From Granulosicoccus sp036478595 (lineage in GTDB: Bacteria; Pseudomonadota; Gammaproteobacteria; Granulosicoccales; Granulosicoccaceae), in assembly GCA_036478595.1 (NCBI GenBank), contig JAZGEF010000036.1, positions 164,595 to 228,594 on the forward strand: 64,000 nt of DNA, given 5' to 3'. Below are positions 26,375 through 35,030 of the stretch, piece by piece. The translations under genes and the position numbers were made by a program. Position 1 is the first letter of the stretch. Every line of letters starts with the position of its first letter. Under the pieces are notes generated by a model. That model did not search any database, was not told where the DNA came from, and saw only the letters and a program-made list of their open reading frames with translations.

Positions 26375-27622
26375 ATGCACAACATAGCCATTACAGGCTG
26401 CGGCCCGGCTGGGCTAAGCGCTGCAATTTTTCTACATGATGAAGGGCATAGCGTTTCCTTGTATGAGCGCTTTGAAGAACCCAAGCCAGTAGGGTCGGGT
26501 TTAATGCTTCAACCCACAGGATTGCAAGTTTTGGGCAATCTTGGCTTACGCGCTGAAGCCGAGGCCTTGGGCCAACGTGTTGATGGCATGTTAGGCAAGA
26601 TCGCCCCTGACGGTAAAGTGGTGCTGGATATTAATTATCAAGTGTTGTCGCCTGACCTTTATGGTGTGGCCATACATCGAGCATCGTTGTTTCATGTGCT
26701 TTATGAAGCAGTAAAACTACGATCGATTCCAGTGGTAACTGGCTGTGATATCAAAGGGATAATCCACAAGGGTGAAAAGGTATCGTTAAGTTCTACTACT
26801 GATAGCGAGGAGTTTGACCTGATAGTAGACGCCACGGGTGGGCAATCCAGGCTGTTACAGCAGGCAAGCAAAAAACCAAAACACCGATTACTCGATTACG
26901 GTGCCTTATGGGGTACGGTTAGTTATGATGCGGCACAATTTAATGCAGCGCTTTTAGAGCAACGATATAAAGCCGCCAATGTCATGGTGGGAGTGTTGCC
27001 CTGTGGCACGCTACCAGGTAGTGATACGCAAGTTGCGACCTTCTTTTGGAGTTTGCGCAATGATGCATATCAAAAGACGGTGTTGGGAGGAATCGATAAG
27101 TGGAAGCGCGAGGTGCTAACGCATTGGCCCGCAGTGGAGCCCCTGCTTGCGCAGTTTGATGGCTTTGATCAATTGGCTCATGCCACTTACTCTCATCACA
27201 CGTTACCCGTGCCTTACGGAAAGAATATAGCGTTTATTGGCGATGCTGCGCATTCCACCAGTCCGCAGTTGGGGCAGGGTGCCAATATGGCATTGCTTGA
27301 TAGTTTAGCCTTATCCAGTGCATTGGCAACCGCTGATTCGATAGGCGCCGCGTTAGCTCTGTACGCAAAAATGCGCCGTGGGCATGTACGTTTTTTTCAG
27401 GCGGCTAGTTGGTCGTTAACACCTTTCTATCAATCGGAAAACAAGGTACTACCTTGGTTGCGCGATTTTATGTTTGAACCCGTATCAAAAATCCCGTTTG
27501 CAGATAAGATAGTGACATCACTTGGCGCAGGCCTACTCGGCAGCCCCAATAAAAAAATTGCGAAATTAGGTTTGCTAAAAAACGCTGTTACTCAACAGTA
27601 CGATCAGACGGATAAAATATAA
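26375..27622 (+). CDS. FAD-dependent aromatic monooxygenase (UbiH/PHBH type)
   Basis: A 415-residue class A flavin hydroxylase. The N-terminal dinucleotide site is ITGCGPAGLSAAIFL, the DG motif is around IVDATGGQSRLL, and the second FAD motif is IAFIGDAAHSTSPQLGQGAN. The substrate is not recognisable; the group covers ubiquinone, salicylate and kynurenine hydroxylases. It has no membrane segment. The stop codon shares its last A with the ATG of the SDR gene (TAATG), which suggests that the two act on the same compound. Confidence 0.9.
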   Translation: MHNIAITGCGPAGLSAAIFLHDEGHSVSLYERFEEPKPVGSGLMLQPTGLQVLGNLGLRAEAEALGQRVDGMLGKIAPDGKVVLDINYQVLSPDLYGVAIHRASLFHVLYEAVKLRSIPVVTGCDIKGIIHKGEKVSLSSTTDSEEFDLIVDATGGQSRLLQQASKKPKHRLLDYGALWGTVSYDAAQFNAALLEQRYKAANVMVGVLPCGTLPGSDTQVATFFWSLRNDAYQKTVLGGIDKWKREVLTHWPAVEPLLAQFDGFDQLAHATYSHHTLPVPYGKNIAFIGDAAHSTSPQLGQGANMALLDSLALSSALATADSIGAALALYAKMRRGHVRFFQAASWSLTPFYQSENKVLPWLRDFMFEPVSKIPFADKIVTSLGAGLLGSPNKKIAKLGLLKNAVTQQYDQTDKI

Positions 27623-28440
27623 TGGCATTATTTAGACCGGGAATGTTCAACAATAAGCGCGTGCTGATTACTGGGGCTGGGCGCGGTATTGGTGCAGCGA
27701 TTGCGCAATACCTGCTGGATGACGGCGCCCAACTGTTTGCACACTTAGGTAGAGAGCCTGGAAACCCTAATTGGGTGTTTCCTCAGGCTGGAACTGAATG
27801 TGTTCAAGTTGACTTGTCAACGCAAGCACTAGACGCTGCAAAAAATGTCGTTTGTTATACCTGCACTGCAGATCTTGCCGAAGAAGCCTCCGCTGCAATG
27901 GTTGCAGAACATGCGGGGGCTGCATTGGGCGCAATTGATATTCTAGTTAACAACGCTGGCACAATGCTCGGCAGAGTGGCAACCAGTGAGATGACTATAG
28001 AGCATTACCATAATGTGACTGATTTAAATTCGCGTTCGGTGGTGATGATGACAACTGCGGCATTGCCATTTTTAAAACAAGCGGGTGATGCATCCATTGT
28101 GAATGTTACATCCATTTCCGCTGATACCGGCGGTAGTGCTGGGTCTTCGGTTTACAGTGCAGCTAAAGGCTTCGTTTCTACCTACACGCGCTCAATGGCC
28201 ACAGAACTGGCCGCAGATGGCATTCGGGTCAACGCGATTTCCCCTGGCACAATCGATACAGATTTTCATCAGCGATATTCGTCACCCGAAAAATTACTAG
28301 CAACAGCCGCGAAAACGCCTTTGGGGCGTTTGGGCACGGCTGAGGACTGTGTGCCAGCGGGTTTGTTTTTGGCGTCCAACGAATTAAGCGGTTTTGTTAC
28401 TGGCCAGATTATCGGAATTAATGGCGGTACGGCTTTTTGA
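27622..28440 (+). CDS. Short-chain dehydrogenase/reductase
   Basis: A 272-residue SDR with the NAD(P) motif ITGAGRGIGAAIA, NNAG (LVNNAGTMLG) and the catalytic Ser and YxxxK in SVYSAAKGF. The C-terminal GQIIGINGGTAF is of the FabG type. Between the Rossmann motif and NNAG the protein carries an extra stretch (GREPGNPNWVFPQAGTECVQ and on) that makes it longer than FabG. It starts on the stop codon of the monooxygenase gene. Confidence 0.9.
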   Translation: MALFRPGMFNNKRVLITGAGRGIGAAIAQYLLDDGAQLFAHLGREPGNPNWVFPQAGTECVQVDLSTQALDAAKNVVCYTCTADLAEEASAAMVAEHAGAALGAIDILVNNAGTMLGRVATSEMTIEHYHNVTDLNSRSVVMMTTAALPFLKQAGDASIVNVTSISADTGGSAGSSVYSAAKGFVSTYTRSMATELAADGIRVNAISPGTIDTDFHQRYSSPEKLLATAAKTPLGRLGTAEDCVPAGLFLASNELSGFVTGQIIGINGGTAF

Positions 28441-28520
28441 TTGTTGTCTGTCCTGATCAGTTTATTTGTTCCTTCGGCTTACTGCCTTAAACAAACCTAA
28501 TAGATACGAGCACTGTGATC

Positions 28521-28934
28521 ATGCAATTCAAACTTGACCATCGTTTAGAACAAGACGGCATGGTTCTAGCCGAATCTGAGCGCTACATTCTTAATCTAAT
28601 GAATGACTGCCGTTACATTTGGTTGGTACTGATACCCAAGGTTGCCAACGCCAAAGATGTATTTGACTTAACGGAAGAACAGCAAATCGATTTAGCACTG
28701 TTATCAAACAAGATTGGAAAAATTATTACCCAGCAGTTTAATGGCGATAAATTTAATGTTGCATCGCTGGGTAATATGGTGCCGCAGTTACATGTCCATC
28801 TGATTGTGCGCACCGAAGGTGATGCTGCGTGGCCTGGGCCAATCTGGGGAGTGGGTGATGCGGTGCTCTATAGCGAGCAACAGCAAAACGATGTGATAAA
28901 GCAATTACAAGCGGCGGTTATGTTAGTTAACTAG
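28521..28934 (+). CDS. HIT-family nucleotide-binding protein
   Basis: A histidine-triad protein of 137 residues. The signature is PQLHVHLIVR (His-x-His-x-x-x variant) with the upstream FNVASLGNMV. Family members hydrolyse dinucleotides or nucleotide conjugates. ATG at 28521 is preferred to GTG at 28515, because GAG at 28508-28510 is then at a proper distance. Convergent with amtB and about 80 bases after the SDR gene. Confidence 0.88.
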   Translation: MQFKLDHRLEQDGMVLAESERYILNLMNDCRYIWLVLIPKVANAKDVFDLTEEQQIDLALLSNKIGKIITQQFNGDKFNVASLGNMVPQLHVHLIVRTEGDAAWPGPIWGVGDAVLYSEQQQNDVIKQLQAAVMLVN

Positions 28935-28979
28935 TCAGGGCAGGCCGCCGTCCTTGGCTTATTTTCTGATCACCCGCTA

Positions 28980-30263
28980 TTAACGAGTGAATTCAGGATA
29001 GGCTTCCATTCCGCACTCGCTAACATCAGCGCCTTCGTATTCTTCTTCGTCAGAAATCCTGATACCGACTATAGCTTTTATTAAGCCCCAGGTAACTAGT
29101 GATGCAATAAATACCCAGGCAAAGATGACGAGTGCGCCAAACGCTTGCGCTGCGAATGATGCACCATCGTTGGTAAGCGGCACAATCATCAAGCCGAAAA
29201 AACCCACCACTCCATGTACGGAGATCGCACCGACAGGATCATCTATTCGAAGCTTATCCAACAATACGATGGAATAAACCACAATGATGCCCGCTGCAGC
29301 ACCGAATAAGGTGGCTAGCAGTGGGGTAGGCGTGGACGGTTCGGCGGTTATCGCGACTAAGCCTGCAAGTGCTCCGTTTAAGCACATCGTCAAATCGGCT
29401 TTACCGAACAGAAGCCTCGCGGTGAGTAGTGCGCCAATTACGCCACCCGCCGCCGCCGCATTGGTGTTAAGAAATACCATCGCAACGGCGTTGGCGTTGC
29501 TTATGTCGCCCAGTTTAAGCACGGACCCACCATTAAAGCCAAACCAGCCCATCCATAATATAAAGGTACCCAGAGTGGCCAGTGGTAAGTTGGCACCAGG
29601 AATCGGTTTTACTTGCCCATTAGGGCCGTACTTGCCTTTTCTTGCACCCAATAGTAATACACCTGCTAACGCGGCAGCGGCGCCTGCCATATGTACAATG
29701 CCGGAGCCTGCAAAGTCTGAGAAACCGGTATCGCCAACTTGCAGTGCAAACATGCCGAATACGTCTTTACCACCCCAGGTCCAGCTGCCTTCCATTGGAT
29801 AGATGACACTCGTCATGACAACTGTAAATAGCAGAAAGGACCACAGTTTCATTCGTTCAGCTACCGCACCAGACACGATAGACATAGCAGTGGCAACAAA
29901 CACAACTTGAAAGAAAAAGTCAGACGCGTTGGAGTAGACGGATCCGCCATCAAAGCCTGCTTCGCTGGATTCTGCCAAAACGGATGATACTAGTTCATCG
30001 GCAGAGCTTGCTCCGTCCAATGCGATGTCAGCGAGCAACATGCCACCGTCATACATTATGTCGTAGCCCACTAGCAGATACATGACACAAGCTATCGCAA
30101 AGAGTGCGATGTTTTTAGTTAAGATTTCTGTCGTGCTTTTGGTGCGGACTAATCCAGCTTCGAGCATGGAAAAACCTGCTGCCATCCACATGACTAAGGC
30201 GCCACAGACTAAAAAATAAAATGTGTCGATTGCGTATTGCAATTGAAAAATTTGAGCTTCCAA
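28980..30263 (-). CDS. amtB: Ammonium transporter
   Basis: An eleven-helix ammonium channel of 427 residues. Near the N-terminus MWMAAGFSMLEAGLVRTKST is the family motif; the conserved Asp lies in FSDFAGSGIVH, with His of the twin-His pair in IVHMAGA and SVHGVVG. The gene lies 27 bases after glnK on the same strand, the standard glnK-amtB pair in which GlnK blocks the channel when nitrogen is plentiful. The C-terminus carries an acidic tail (EEYEGADVSECG). Confidence 0.97.
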   Translation of the reverse strand: MEAQIFQLQYAIDTFYFLVCGALVMWMAAGFSMLEAGLVRTKSTTEILTKNIALFAIACVMYLLVGYDIMYDGGMLLADIALDGASSADELVSSVLAESSEAGFDGGSVYSNASDFFFQVVFVATAMSIVSGAVAERMKLWSFLLFTVVMTSVIYPMEGSWTWGGKDVFGMFALQVGDTGFSDFAGSGIVHMAGAAAALAGVLLLGARKGKYGPNGQVKPIPGANLPLATLGTFILWMGWFGFNGGSVLKLGDISNANAVAMVFLNTNAAAAGGVIGALLTARLLFGKADLTMCLNGALAGLVAITAEPSTPTPLLATLFGAAAGIIVVYSIVLLDKLRIDDPVGAISVHGVVGFFGLMIVPLTNDGASFAAQAFGALVIFAWVFIASLVTWGLIKAIVGIRISDEEEYEGADVSECGMEAYPEFTR

Positions 30264-30290
30264 GGGACTTGTTCTCCTGTTTAGTTATTG

Positions 30291-30629
30291 TTACAGCGCT
30301 TGATCGTTGATTTCGCCTGTGCGGATGCGCACTGCGTGTTCTATGGTCGAGACAAATATTTTTCCATCGCCAATGCTGTTGGTATTGGCTGATGAGACCA
30401 CAGCATCAATTGCCTTGCTGGCGATGGAGTCCTCAACGACTATTTCCACCTTAATTTTTGGAACGAAGGCGACGACGTATTCAGCGCCTCGGTAAAGCTC
30501 GGCATGTCCTTTCTGACGACCGTAGCCTTTAACCTCCGTAACGGTTAAGCCGCTGATGTTCTCGATTGAAAGGGCATCACGAACCTCCTCGAGGCGGTGT
30601 GGCTTGATGATGGCGGTGATCAATTTCAT
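30291..30629 (-). CDS. glnK: Nitrogen regulatory PII protein
   Basis: A 112-residue PII signal protein. The T loop GYGRQKGHAELYRGAEYVV contains the tyrosine that GlnD modifies, and IGDGKIFVSTIEHAVRIRTGE forms the ATP/2-oxoglutarate site. AGGAAA precedes the ATG. GlnB and GlnK cannot be separated by sequence alone, but the linkage to amtB favours GlnK. A sigma-54-like element lies about 35 bases upstream. Confidence 0.96.
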   Translation of the reverse strand: MKLITAIIKPHRLEEVRDALSIENISGLTVTEVKGYGRQKGHAELYRGAEYVVAFVPKIKVEIVVEDSIASKAIDAVVSSANTNSIGDGKIFVSTIEHAVRIRTGEINDQAL

Positions 30630-30663
30630 GAACTTTCCTGTGTTGTCGCTATGCCCGAAACCG

Positions 30664-30678
30664 GCAATGTTTGATCCG
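30664..30678 (-). promoter_or_regulatory. Possible sigma-54 promoter of glnK-amtB
   Basis: On the minus strand CGGATCAAACATTGC keeps GG and TTGC with the exact -24/-12 spacing of the sigma-54 consensus (TGGCACG, four bases, TTGC), but the middle of the -24 box is poor. The start would be near 30652, just ahead of the ribosome site. Position and function of the operon fit NtrC control. Confidence 0.42.
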
Positions 30679-30808
30679 TGAGGAGAATGTAATGGCTATC
30701 GAGTGCTTTGTATTCTGCTCATTTTGCATCTGACTGATGCAAAAAACGCATCACACGTGTGATACGCTACCTATCAGAGGGCAAGGTCATGGGGAAGCCG
30801 AGTTTAGA

Positions 30809-31714
30809 ATGAAGCACTTACAAGGATTGAAGTTCGTCGACACAGTTGCCCGAATAGGGTCGATACGAAAAGCTGCCGACACACTGGCGATAACCTCGAC
30901 AGCGCTTAATCGACGTATTTTGGCGATGGAAGACGAGCTTGGTGTCGCCATATTTGAACGCCTACCGCGTGGTGTGCGGCTCAGCGCAGCGGGGGAATTG
31001 CTGATCCATCATGCGCGTACGCAACTGGCCGACATGGAACGTCTACGTTCGCAAATTGCAGATCTGTCGGGCGTGCGTCGCGGCCATGTGTCGATTGTTT
31101 GTGGACAAGCTTTGTTGCCTTATTTCATGGTTAATCAAATTGCGGCGTACCGTAAATTACACCCGGGTGTTACGTTTAGCGTTATGGTTTGCGATAGAGA
31201 TGAAGCGGTCGATTTTTTAGCGTCTTATGATGCCGATATCGCTGTTGTATTTGAGCCAATGCGGTCAGCTGATTTTCAGCCCGTTGGTGTAGTACCGCAA
31301 TCCATACGCGCGCTGATGTCCCCTAAGCACGTGTTGGCAAAAAAGCAATCACTCGGTTGGTCTGATTTATTGTCAACGCCAGTGATCTTGCCAACTCGTG
31401 CTAATGGTGTGAGGCATTTGTTAGAAGAAGCGCTTTCAAGAAAGGGTGGGGAACTTCAGCCTCAAATTGAGTCTGATAGCTTCGATTTTATTCGTAACTA
31501 TCTGATGAATGAAGAGTGTATTTCATTTCAAATCGATATTGGTTTACCTAGTGATGAGAAAACGGCTAATTTTGTATCGAGAGAAATAGACCAAACCGCT
31601 ATGCCGGGTGGCCATCTGTTTGTTGGGCAGTTAAATGGCCGAGTATTACCCACAGCTGCTGCGTTGTTCGCCAATGAAATTGTTAAAGCACTGGAAAATC
31701 GATACAGCAATTAG
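30809..31714 (+). CDS. LysR-family transcriptional regulator
   Basis: A 301-residue regulator: N-terminal winged helix (LKFVDTVARIGSIRKAADTL, then SSTALNRRILAME-like), followed by an effector-binding domain (GVRRGHVSIVCGQALLPYFM). The start at 30809 places the helix-turn-helix at the usual distance; the ATG at 30737 would add 24 residues that do not look like the family. It is divergent from glnK and one base upstream of a TauE/SafE permease gene, which is its most likely target. The effector is unknown. Confidence 0.9.
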   Translation: MKHLQGLKFVDTVARIGSIRKAADTLAITSTALNRRILAMEDELGVAIFERLPRGVRLSAAGELLIHHARTQLADMERLRSQIADLSGVRRGHVSIVCGQALLPYFMVNQIAAYRKLHPGVTFSVMVCDRDEAVDFLASYDADIAVVFEPMRSADFQPVGVVPQSIRALMSPKHVLAKKQSLGWSDLLSTPVILPTRANGVRHLLEEALSRKGGELQPQIESDSFDFIRNYLMNEECISFQIDIGLPSDEKTANFVSREIDQTAMPGGHLFVGQLNGRVLPTAAALFANEIVKALENRYSN

Positions 31715-31715
31715 T

Positions 31716-32438
31716 ATGGCTGAACTACTAACGCTCACTGTTTTTGCAACGCTTACTTCATTACTCACAGCCGTCGCCGGTTTAGGCGGTGGTATGTTGC
31801 TGCTCGCCTTAATGGCGCAACTCTTTGCGCCATCCATTTTAATACCGCTGCACGGTATCGCGCAATTCTTCTCTAATGCCAATAGAGGCTGGATACACCG
31901 CAGCAAACTTCAGTGGTCTTACTTAAAGCCGTTTGTGTTGGGATCAACCATTGGTGCATTTGCATTTGTACCATTGCTCGTATTTGTTAATCCAACCGTT
32001 GGCGCGCTGCTGGTGGGTTTATTTATTTTACTGATAACGTGGTTTCCCAACTGGCTCAATGCATCGCGTTTGCCGTATATCGTCAGCGGTGCCCTAACCA
32101 GTGGCCTAAGCGTTTTGCTTGGCGCAACCGGGCCATTGGCGATGTCGGCTCATCCCAAAGCTAATTGGACGAAAGAGCAGATTATTGGTAACCACGGCGC
32201 TGCCATGGCATTCCAGCATGGCATAAAAGTTGTGGCCTACGTGGTAGCGGGGGTGCGATTATATGAATACCTTCCACACATCGTGGCCTTGTTTGCCAGC
32301 GCTTGGTTGGGTACATTTATCGGTACCAAGTTACTCAAAAAGTTCACTGATGATCGCTTTAAAATAATGTTGAAATGGGCCTTAACGATGCTAGCCGTGC
32401 GTTTGATAGTGCTTAATGCATACTCGTTAATTCAATAA
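31716..32438 (+). CDS. TauE/SafE-family anion permease
   Basis: A 240-residue membrane protein with about seven or eight helices; GLGGGMLLLALMA near the N-terminus and GATGPLAMSAHPKANW in the middle fit the TauE/SafE (DUF81) family, which moves sulfite, sulfoacetate or other organic anions outward or inward. The start at 31716, one base after the LysR stop, gives a proper first helix. LysR-TauE pairs are common, but the substrate is not given by the sequence. Confidence 0.88.
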   Translation: MAELLTLTVFATLTSLLTAVAGLGGGMLLLALMAQLFAPSILIPLHGIAQFFSNANRGWIHRSKLQWSYLKPFVLGSTIGAFAFVPLLVFVNPTVGALLVGLFILLITWFPNWLNASRLPYIVSGALTSGLSVLLGATGPLAMSAHPKANWTKEQIIGNHGAAMAFQHGIKVVAYVVAGVRLYEYLPHIVALFASAWLGTFIGTKLLKKFTDDRFKIMLKWALTMLAVRLIVLNAYSLIQ

Positions 32439-33044
32439 ACGTAGAGCGCCGCTGGTGAATAATCGTCTTCAAAATGCCTGCGCGCCCCACGATGCTAAGC
32501 GTTTATTTTGGACCGATAAAGACGGTGGCCGATACGGGCGTGAGCCGAAGCTCGATGCCGTCGTTGATGTTATGCGTTGATTCCTATCGCCGTAACACCC
32601 AACATCGGCATGGCCTTCACTATTGAAACACGCAAGCCGTGGAGGATGGCTGTGCGTCAAGCAATAATGATCTGAAGCAATCCGTAAACGCCGCAATTGT
32701 ATCTGTAAAGAAAGGCGACCACCTAGAATCGATCATTTTTGTACGTCGCAAAGCATTTTGGGTCGGCTCTGTCTTCAGGGTTAAAAGAATCGCCTACCAA
32801 TACGCACGCACTATCGATTAAGGTCATGACGGTGCTTGATGAAGTTAGGCGACAAACTGGCGTCAAGTATCCTGCCGACGGCGGGTAGCCTGGCTTCTGC
32901 AATCCCATGTGCCGTTAAAGCAGACTACCGACAAGATCAGACAGTGGTTGTAGGCGGTAAAATGGGTGCATTCTCTGAACTTATAGCGCAAACAGGCATC
33001 GAACCAGCGCCGTAGGCGTTAATCAATCCTAAAAGGAAATCAAT
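32439..33044. other. 606-base stretch without a recognisable gene
   Basis: Between the permease and the DUF302 gene there is no frame that I can assign to a family. Short frames exist on both strands, such as one reading RLFWTDKDGGRYGREPK before a stop, and the 58-codon frame described separately. The stretch looks like decayed coding sequence and not an RNA gene or array. Confidence 0.5.
32839..33015 (+). CDS. Short open frame, 58 residues, doubtful
   Basis: ATG at 32839 to TAG at 33013. The product begins MKLGDKLASSILPTAGSLAS and ends AQTGIEPAP, with a glycine-rich VVVGGKMGAFSEL. No clear ribosome site precedes it and no family is recognised. It may be a leftover of a larger gene. Listed because it is the longest clean frame in this gap on the plus strand near DUF302. 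Confidence 0.22.
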   Translation: MKLGDKLASSILPTAGSLASAIPCAVKADYRQDQTVVVGGKMGAFSELIAQTGIEPAP

Positions 33045-33521
33045 ATGCTTCGCTCTGTTAAATCTCTCTTGCTGGCGGCTATCACTGCCTCTGGCCTGAT
33101 ATCAACCGCTCATGCTGGTATGTCTGACCCTGAAGGCATGGTGGTTGTTCCTAGCCCGCACAGCGTTAAAGGCACACTTGATAAGCTGGCTGTTGTACTA
33201 GAAAGTAAAGGCATGAAAATCATGGCGCGTGTTGATCATTCTGCGGGTGCTACCAGTGTTGATCTAGCGCTTCGCCCAACTGAGCTAATGATTTTTGGTA
33301 ATCCTAAAGCCGGCACGCCTTTAATGCTCTGTTCACAAAGTCTTGCGATAGATTTACCACAAAAAATGTTGGCTTGGGAAGATGAAGCCGGTAAGGTTTG
33401 GCTGGGTTACAACGACCCAACGTATATAAAAGCGCGTCATGGCACTGAAGGTTGCGATGCTGTGTTTGAAAAAATCAGCGGCGCCTTAGCGAATTTTGCA
33501 AAAGCAGCCACTGCCCCTTAG
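33045..33521 (+). CDS. DUF302-family exported protein
   Basis: A 158-residue protein with a Sec signal (MLRSVKSLLLAAITASGLIS, cleavage after AHA) and a DUF302 domain: HSVKGTLDKLAVVLESKGMK, IFGNPKAGTPLMLCSQSLAI and LGYNDPTYIKARHG. The domain is a small alpha/beta fold of unknown role; one cysteine in MLCSQ and another in GCDAVF might be redox or metal sites. AAGGAAAT is the ribosome site. A terminator hairpin follows. Confidence 0.9.
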   Translation: MLRSVKSLLLAAITASGLISTAHAGMSDPEGMVVVPSPHSVKGTLDKLAVVLESKGMKIMARVDHSAGATSVDLALRPTELMIFGNPKAGTPLMLCSQSLAIDLPQKMLAWEDEAGKVWLGYNDPTYIKARHGTEGCDAVFEKISGALANFAKAATAP

Positions 33522-33548
33522 TGGTTGGATGTAAGTAGGATTAACCAA

Positions 33549-33578
33549 GCGCCGGCGTTCGCCGGTGCTAATTGTTCA
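33549..33578 (+). terminator. Terminator after the DUF302 gene
   Basis: GCGCCGG, loop CGTTCG, CCGGTGC with a G-T pair at the second position, then an AT-rich tail with runs of T (TAATTGTTCAATTTTATT). About 30 bases after the stop. Confidence 0.55.
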
Positions 33579-33705
33579 ATTTTATTCGAAGCGCTTCAGG
33601 TCGTCCATTAGTCAGACATTCCCAGCAACGATTACTCCGAACAATCGCTGTTGTATGTCTCACTACTTCTCTCTTTTAAGGCTCCTTCTCCAAATTGTAA
33701 AACAA

Positions 33706-33741
33706 TCAGCATTATTGGCTAATTCAGCAATATTGGCTAAT
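33706..33741. repeat. 18-bp tandem repeat, two copies
   Basis: TCAGCATTATTGGCTAAT at 33706-33723 is followed directly by TCAGCAATATTGGCTAAT at 33724-33741, differing at one position. They lie 70 bases upstream of the DUF898 start and could be a double operator or a replication slip. Confidence 0.7.
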
Positions 33742-33797
33742 ATTGCGCTACGCTTAAGAAATACCGATAGTCGCCGTAGTTCTACTATCAGATACAA

Positions 33798-33814
33798 AAG
33801 GAGAAGGGAATTTG
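33798..33814 (+). promoter_or_regulatory. Strong ribosome site fixing a TTG start
   Basis: AAGGAG at 33798-33803 is eight bases ahead of TTG at 33812. No ATG is available at the N-terminus of the DUF898 frame, so this site decides the start. Confidence 0.75.
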
Positions 33815-35017
33815 ACTGACGAACTCACCATACCGCCAGCTGTTTCTTCGGCAGATGGGTCAAGTAAACAATATCCAGTTGAATTCAAGGGCGAGGGCGC
33901 TGAATTTTTCAAAATCTGGATAGTAAATGTACTGCTCACCATCATCACCTTGTCTATCTACGCGCCATGGGCAAAGGTGAGATCAAAACGATATTTTTAC
34001 GGCAACACCGTAATCGATAGCAGCTCCTTCGAATATCACGCCACCGGCAAGCAAATATTTCTTGGCCGGCTTATAGCGATAGTGGCTTTGATTGCGGTTA
34101 GTCTAGTTCAATATATACATCCATTCGCTTCAATAGCCGCCTATGCAGTTATCTTCCTGTTGATACCCTGGGTGATATGGCGTTCACTAAAATTCAATGC
34201 ACGCATGAGTAGCTACAGGAACGTACGCTTCGGTTTTTCAGGTACCGCCTCACGTGTCTATTTTATTGTCTTTTTACTGCCAATACTCATTTTGGTGGCA
34301 GGCGTTGCTGTGGTGTATGGGGGGATGCAAATATTACCCGACGTGTTATCCGGCATTGTAGTGTTTGCAGCAATTATTGGTGCTTATGCGCTGTACCCAA
34401 TTTTTCACCAATTGCTCGCGCACTACTCTCATAACTTTCATCGTTATGGCACGGCGATGTTTGCGGCGCCGCTGAAAAAAAGGGCGTTTTGCTGGATTTA
34501 TTTGAAAGCCTTTATACCGTTTGTTTTGCTATTTGCCGCGCTTGGTGGCCTTGCGTATGTGGTGAAAAACAATATGGGCATTGATATGGAATCTGTTTTT
34601 GAAGATCCGGAAAGCTTAGAGGCCATGATGGACTCCCCACTCGCCTCAGCAGCCATGGTTGCAGTATATGCAGCGCTGTTTCTTATTGGCTCAGTAATCA
34701 CCGCTTATTGGCGATCCATGATTCGTAATTACCGTTATAAACTGACAACAGTTGGTGATAGGGTGAAGCTACATTCAACTGTTAAAGCTTTGCCACTTGC
34801 GTGGCTCTCGATCAGTAACTTTTTGTTGCTTATCATCTCAGTAGGGTTTGCCTATCCGTGGGTGAAAGTACGTAACGCAAGATATTTTGCGCGCAATACC
34901 AGCGTCAGTTCAAATGGCCCACTTGATCAATTTGCGGCTGATGAACAAGACAAGGTCACATCTATTGGTGCTGAACTGGGCGATGCATTTGACTTAGATC
35001 TTGATATTGGTATTTAA
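33812..35017 (+). CDS. DUF898 (YjgN-type) inner-membrane protein
   Basis: A 401-residue polytopic protein, with about eight to ten hydrophobic segments. The family motif occurs twice: TIITLSIYAPWAKVRSKRYF near residue 45 with GNTVIDSSSFEYHATGKQ after it, and a related YPWVKVRNARYF near the C-terminus, each an aromatic-rich helix end. The role of YjgN is unknown. Start is TTG with a strong ribosome site. An M48 protease gene follows after 13 bases, and this pairing is often seen, which suggests a shared envelope function. Confidence 0.88.
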   Translation: MTDELTIPPAVSSADGSSKQYPVEFKGEGAEFFKIWIVNVLLTIITLSIYAPWAKVRSKRYFYGNTVIDSSSFEYHATGKQIFLGRLIAIVALIAVSLVQYIHPFASIAAYAVIFLLIPWVIWRSLKFNARMSSYRNVRFGFSGTASRVYFIVFLLPILILVAGVAVVYGGMQILPDVLSGIVVFAAIIGAYALYPIFHQLLAHYSHNFHRYGTAMFAAPLKKRAFCWIYLKAFIPFVLLFAALGGLAYVVKNNMGIDMESVFEDPESLEAMMDSPLASAAMVAVYAALFLIGSVITAYWRSMIRNYRYKLTTVGDRVKLHSTVKALPLAWLSISNFLLLIISVGFAYPWVKVRNARYFARNTSVSSNGPLDQFAADEQDKVTSIGAELGDAFDLDLDIGI

Positions 35018-35030
35018 ACTTAACTAACTG

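Noticed and set aside
33565..33819. 84-codon frame between the DUF302 and DUF898 genes
   Set aside because: It spans the terminator and the tandem repeat and overlaps the DUF898 start in another frame.
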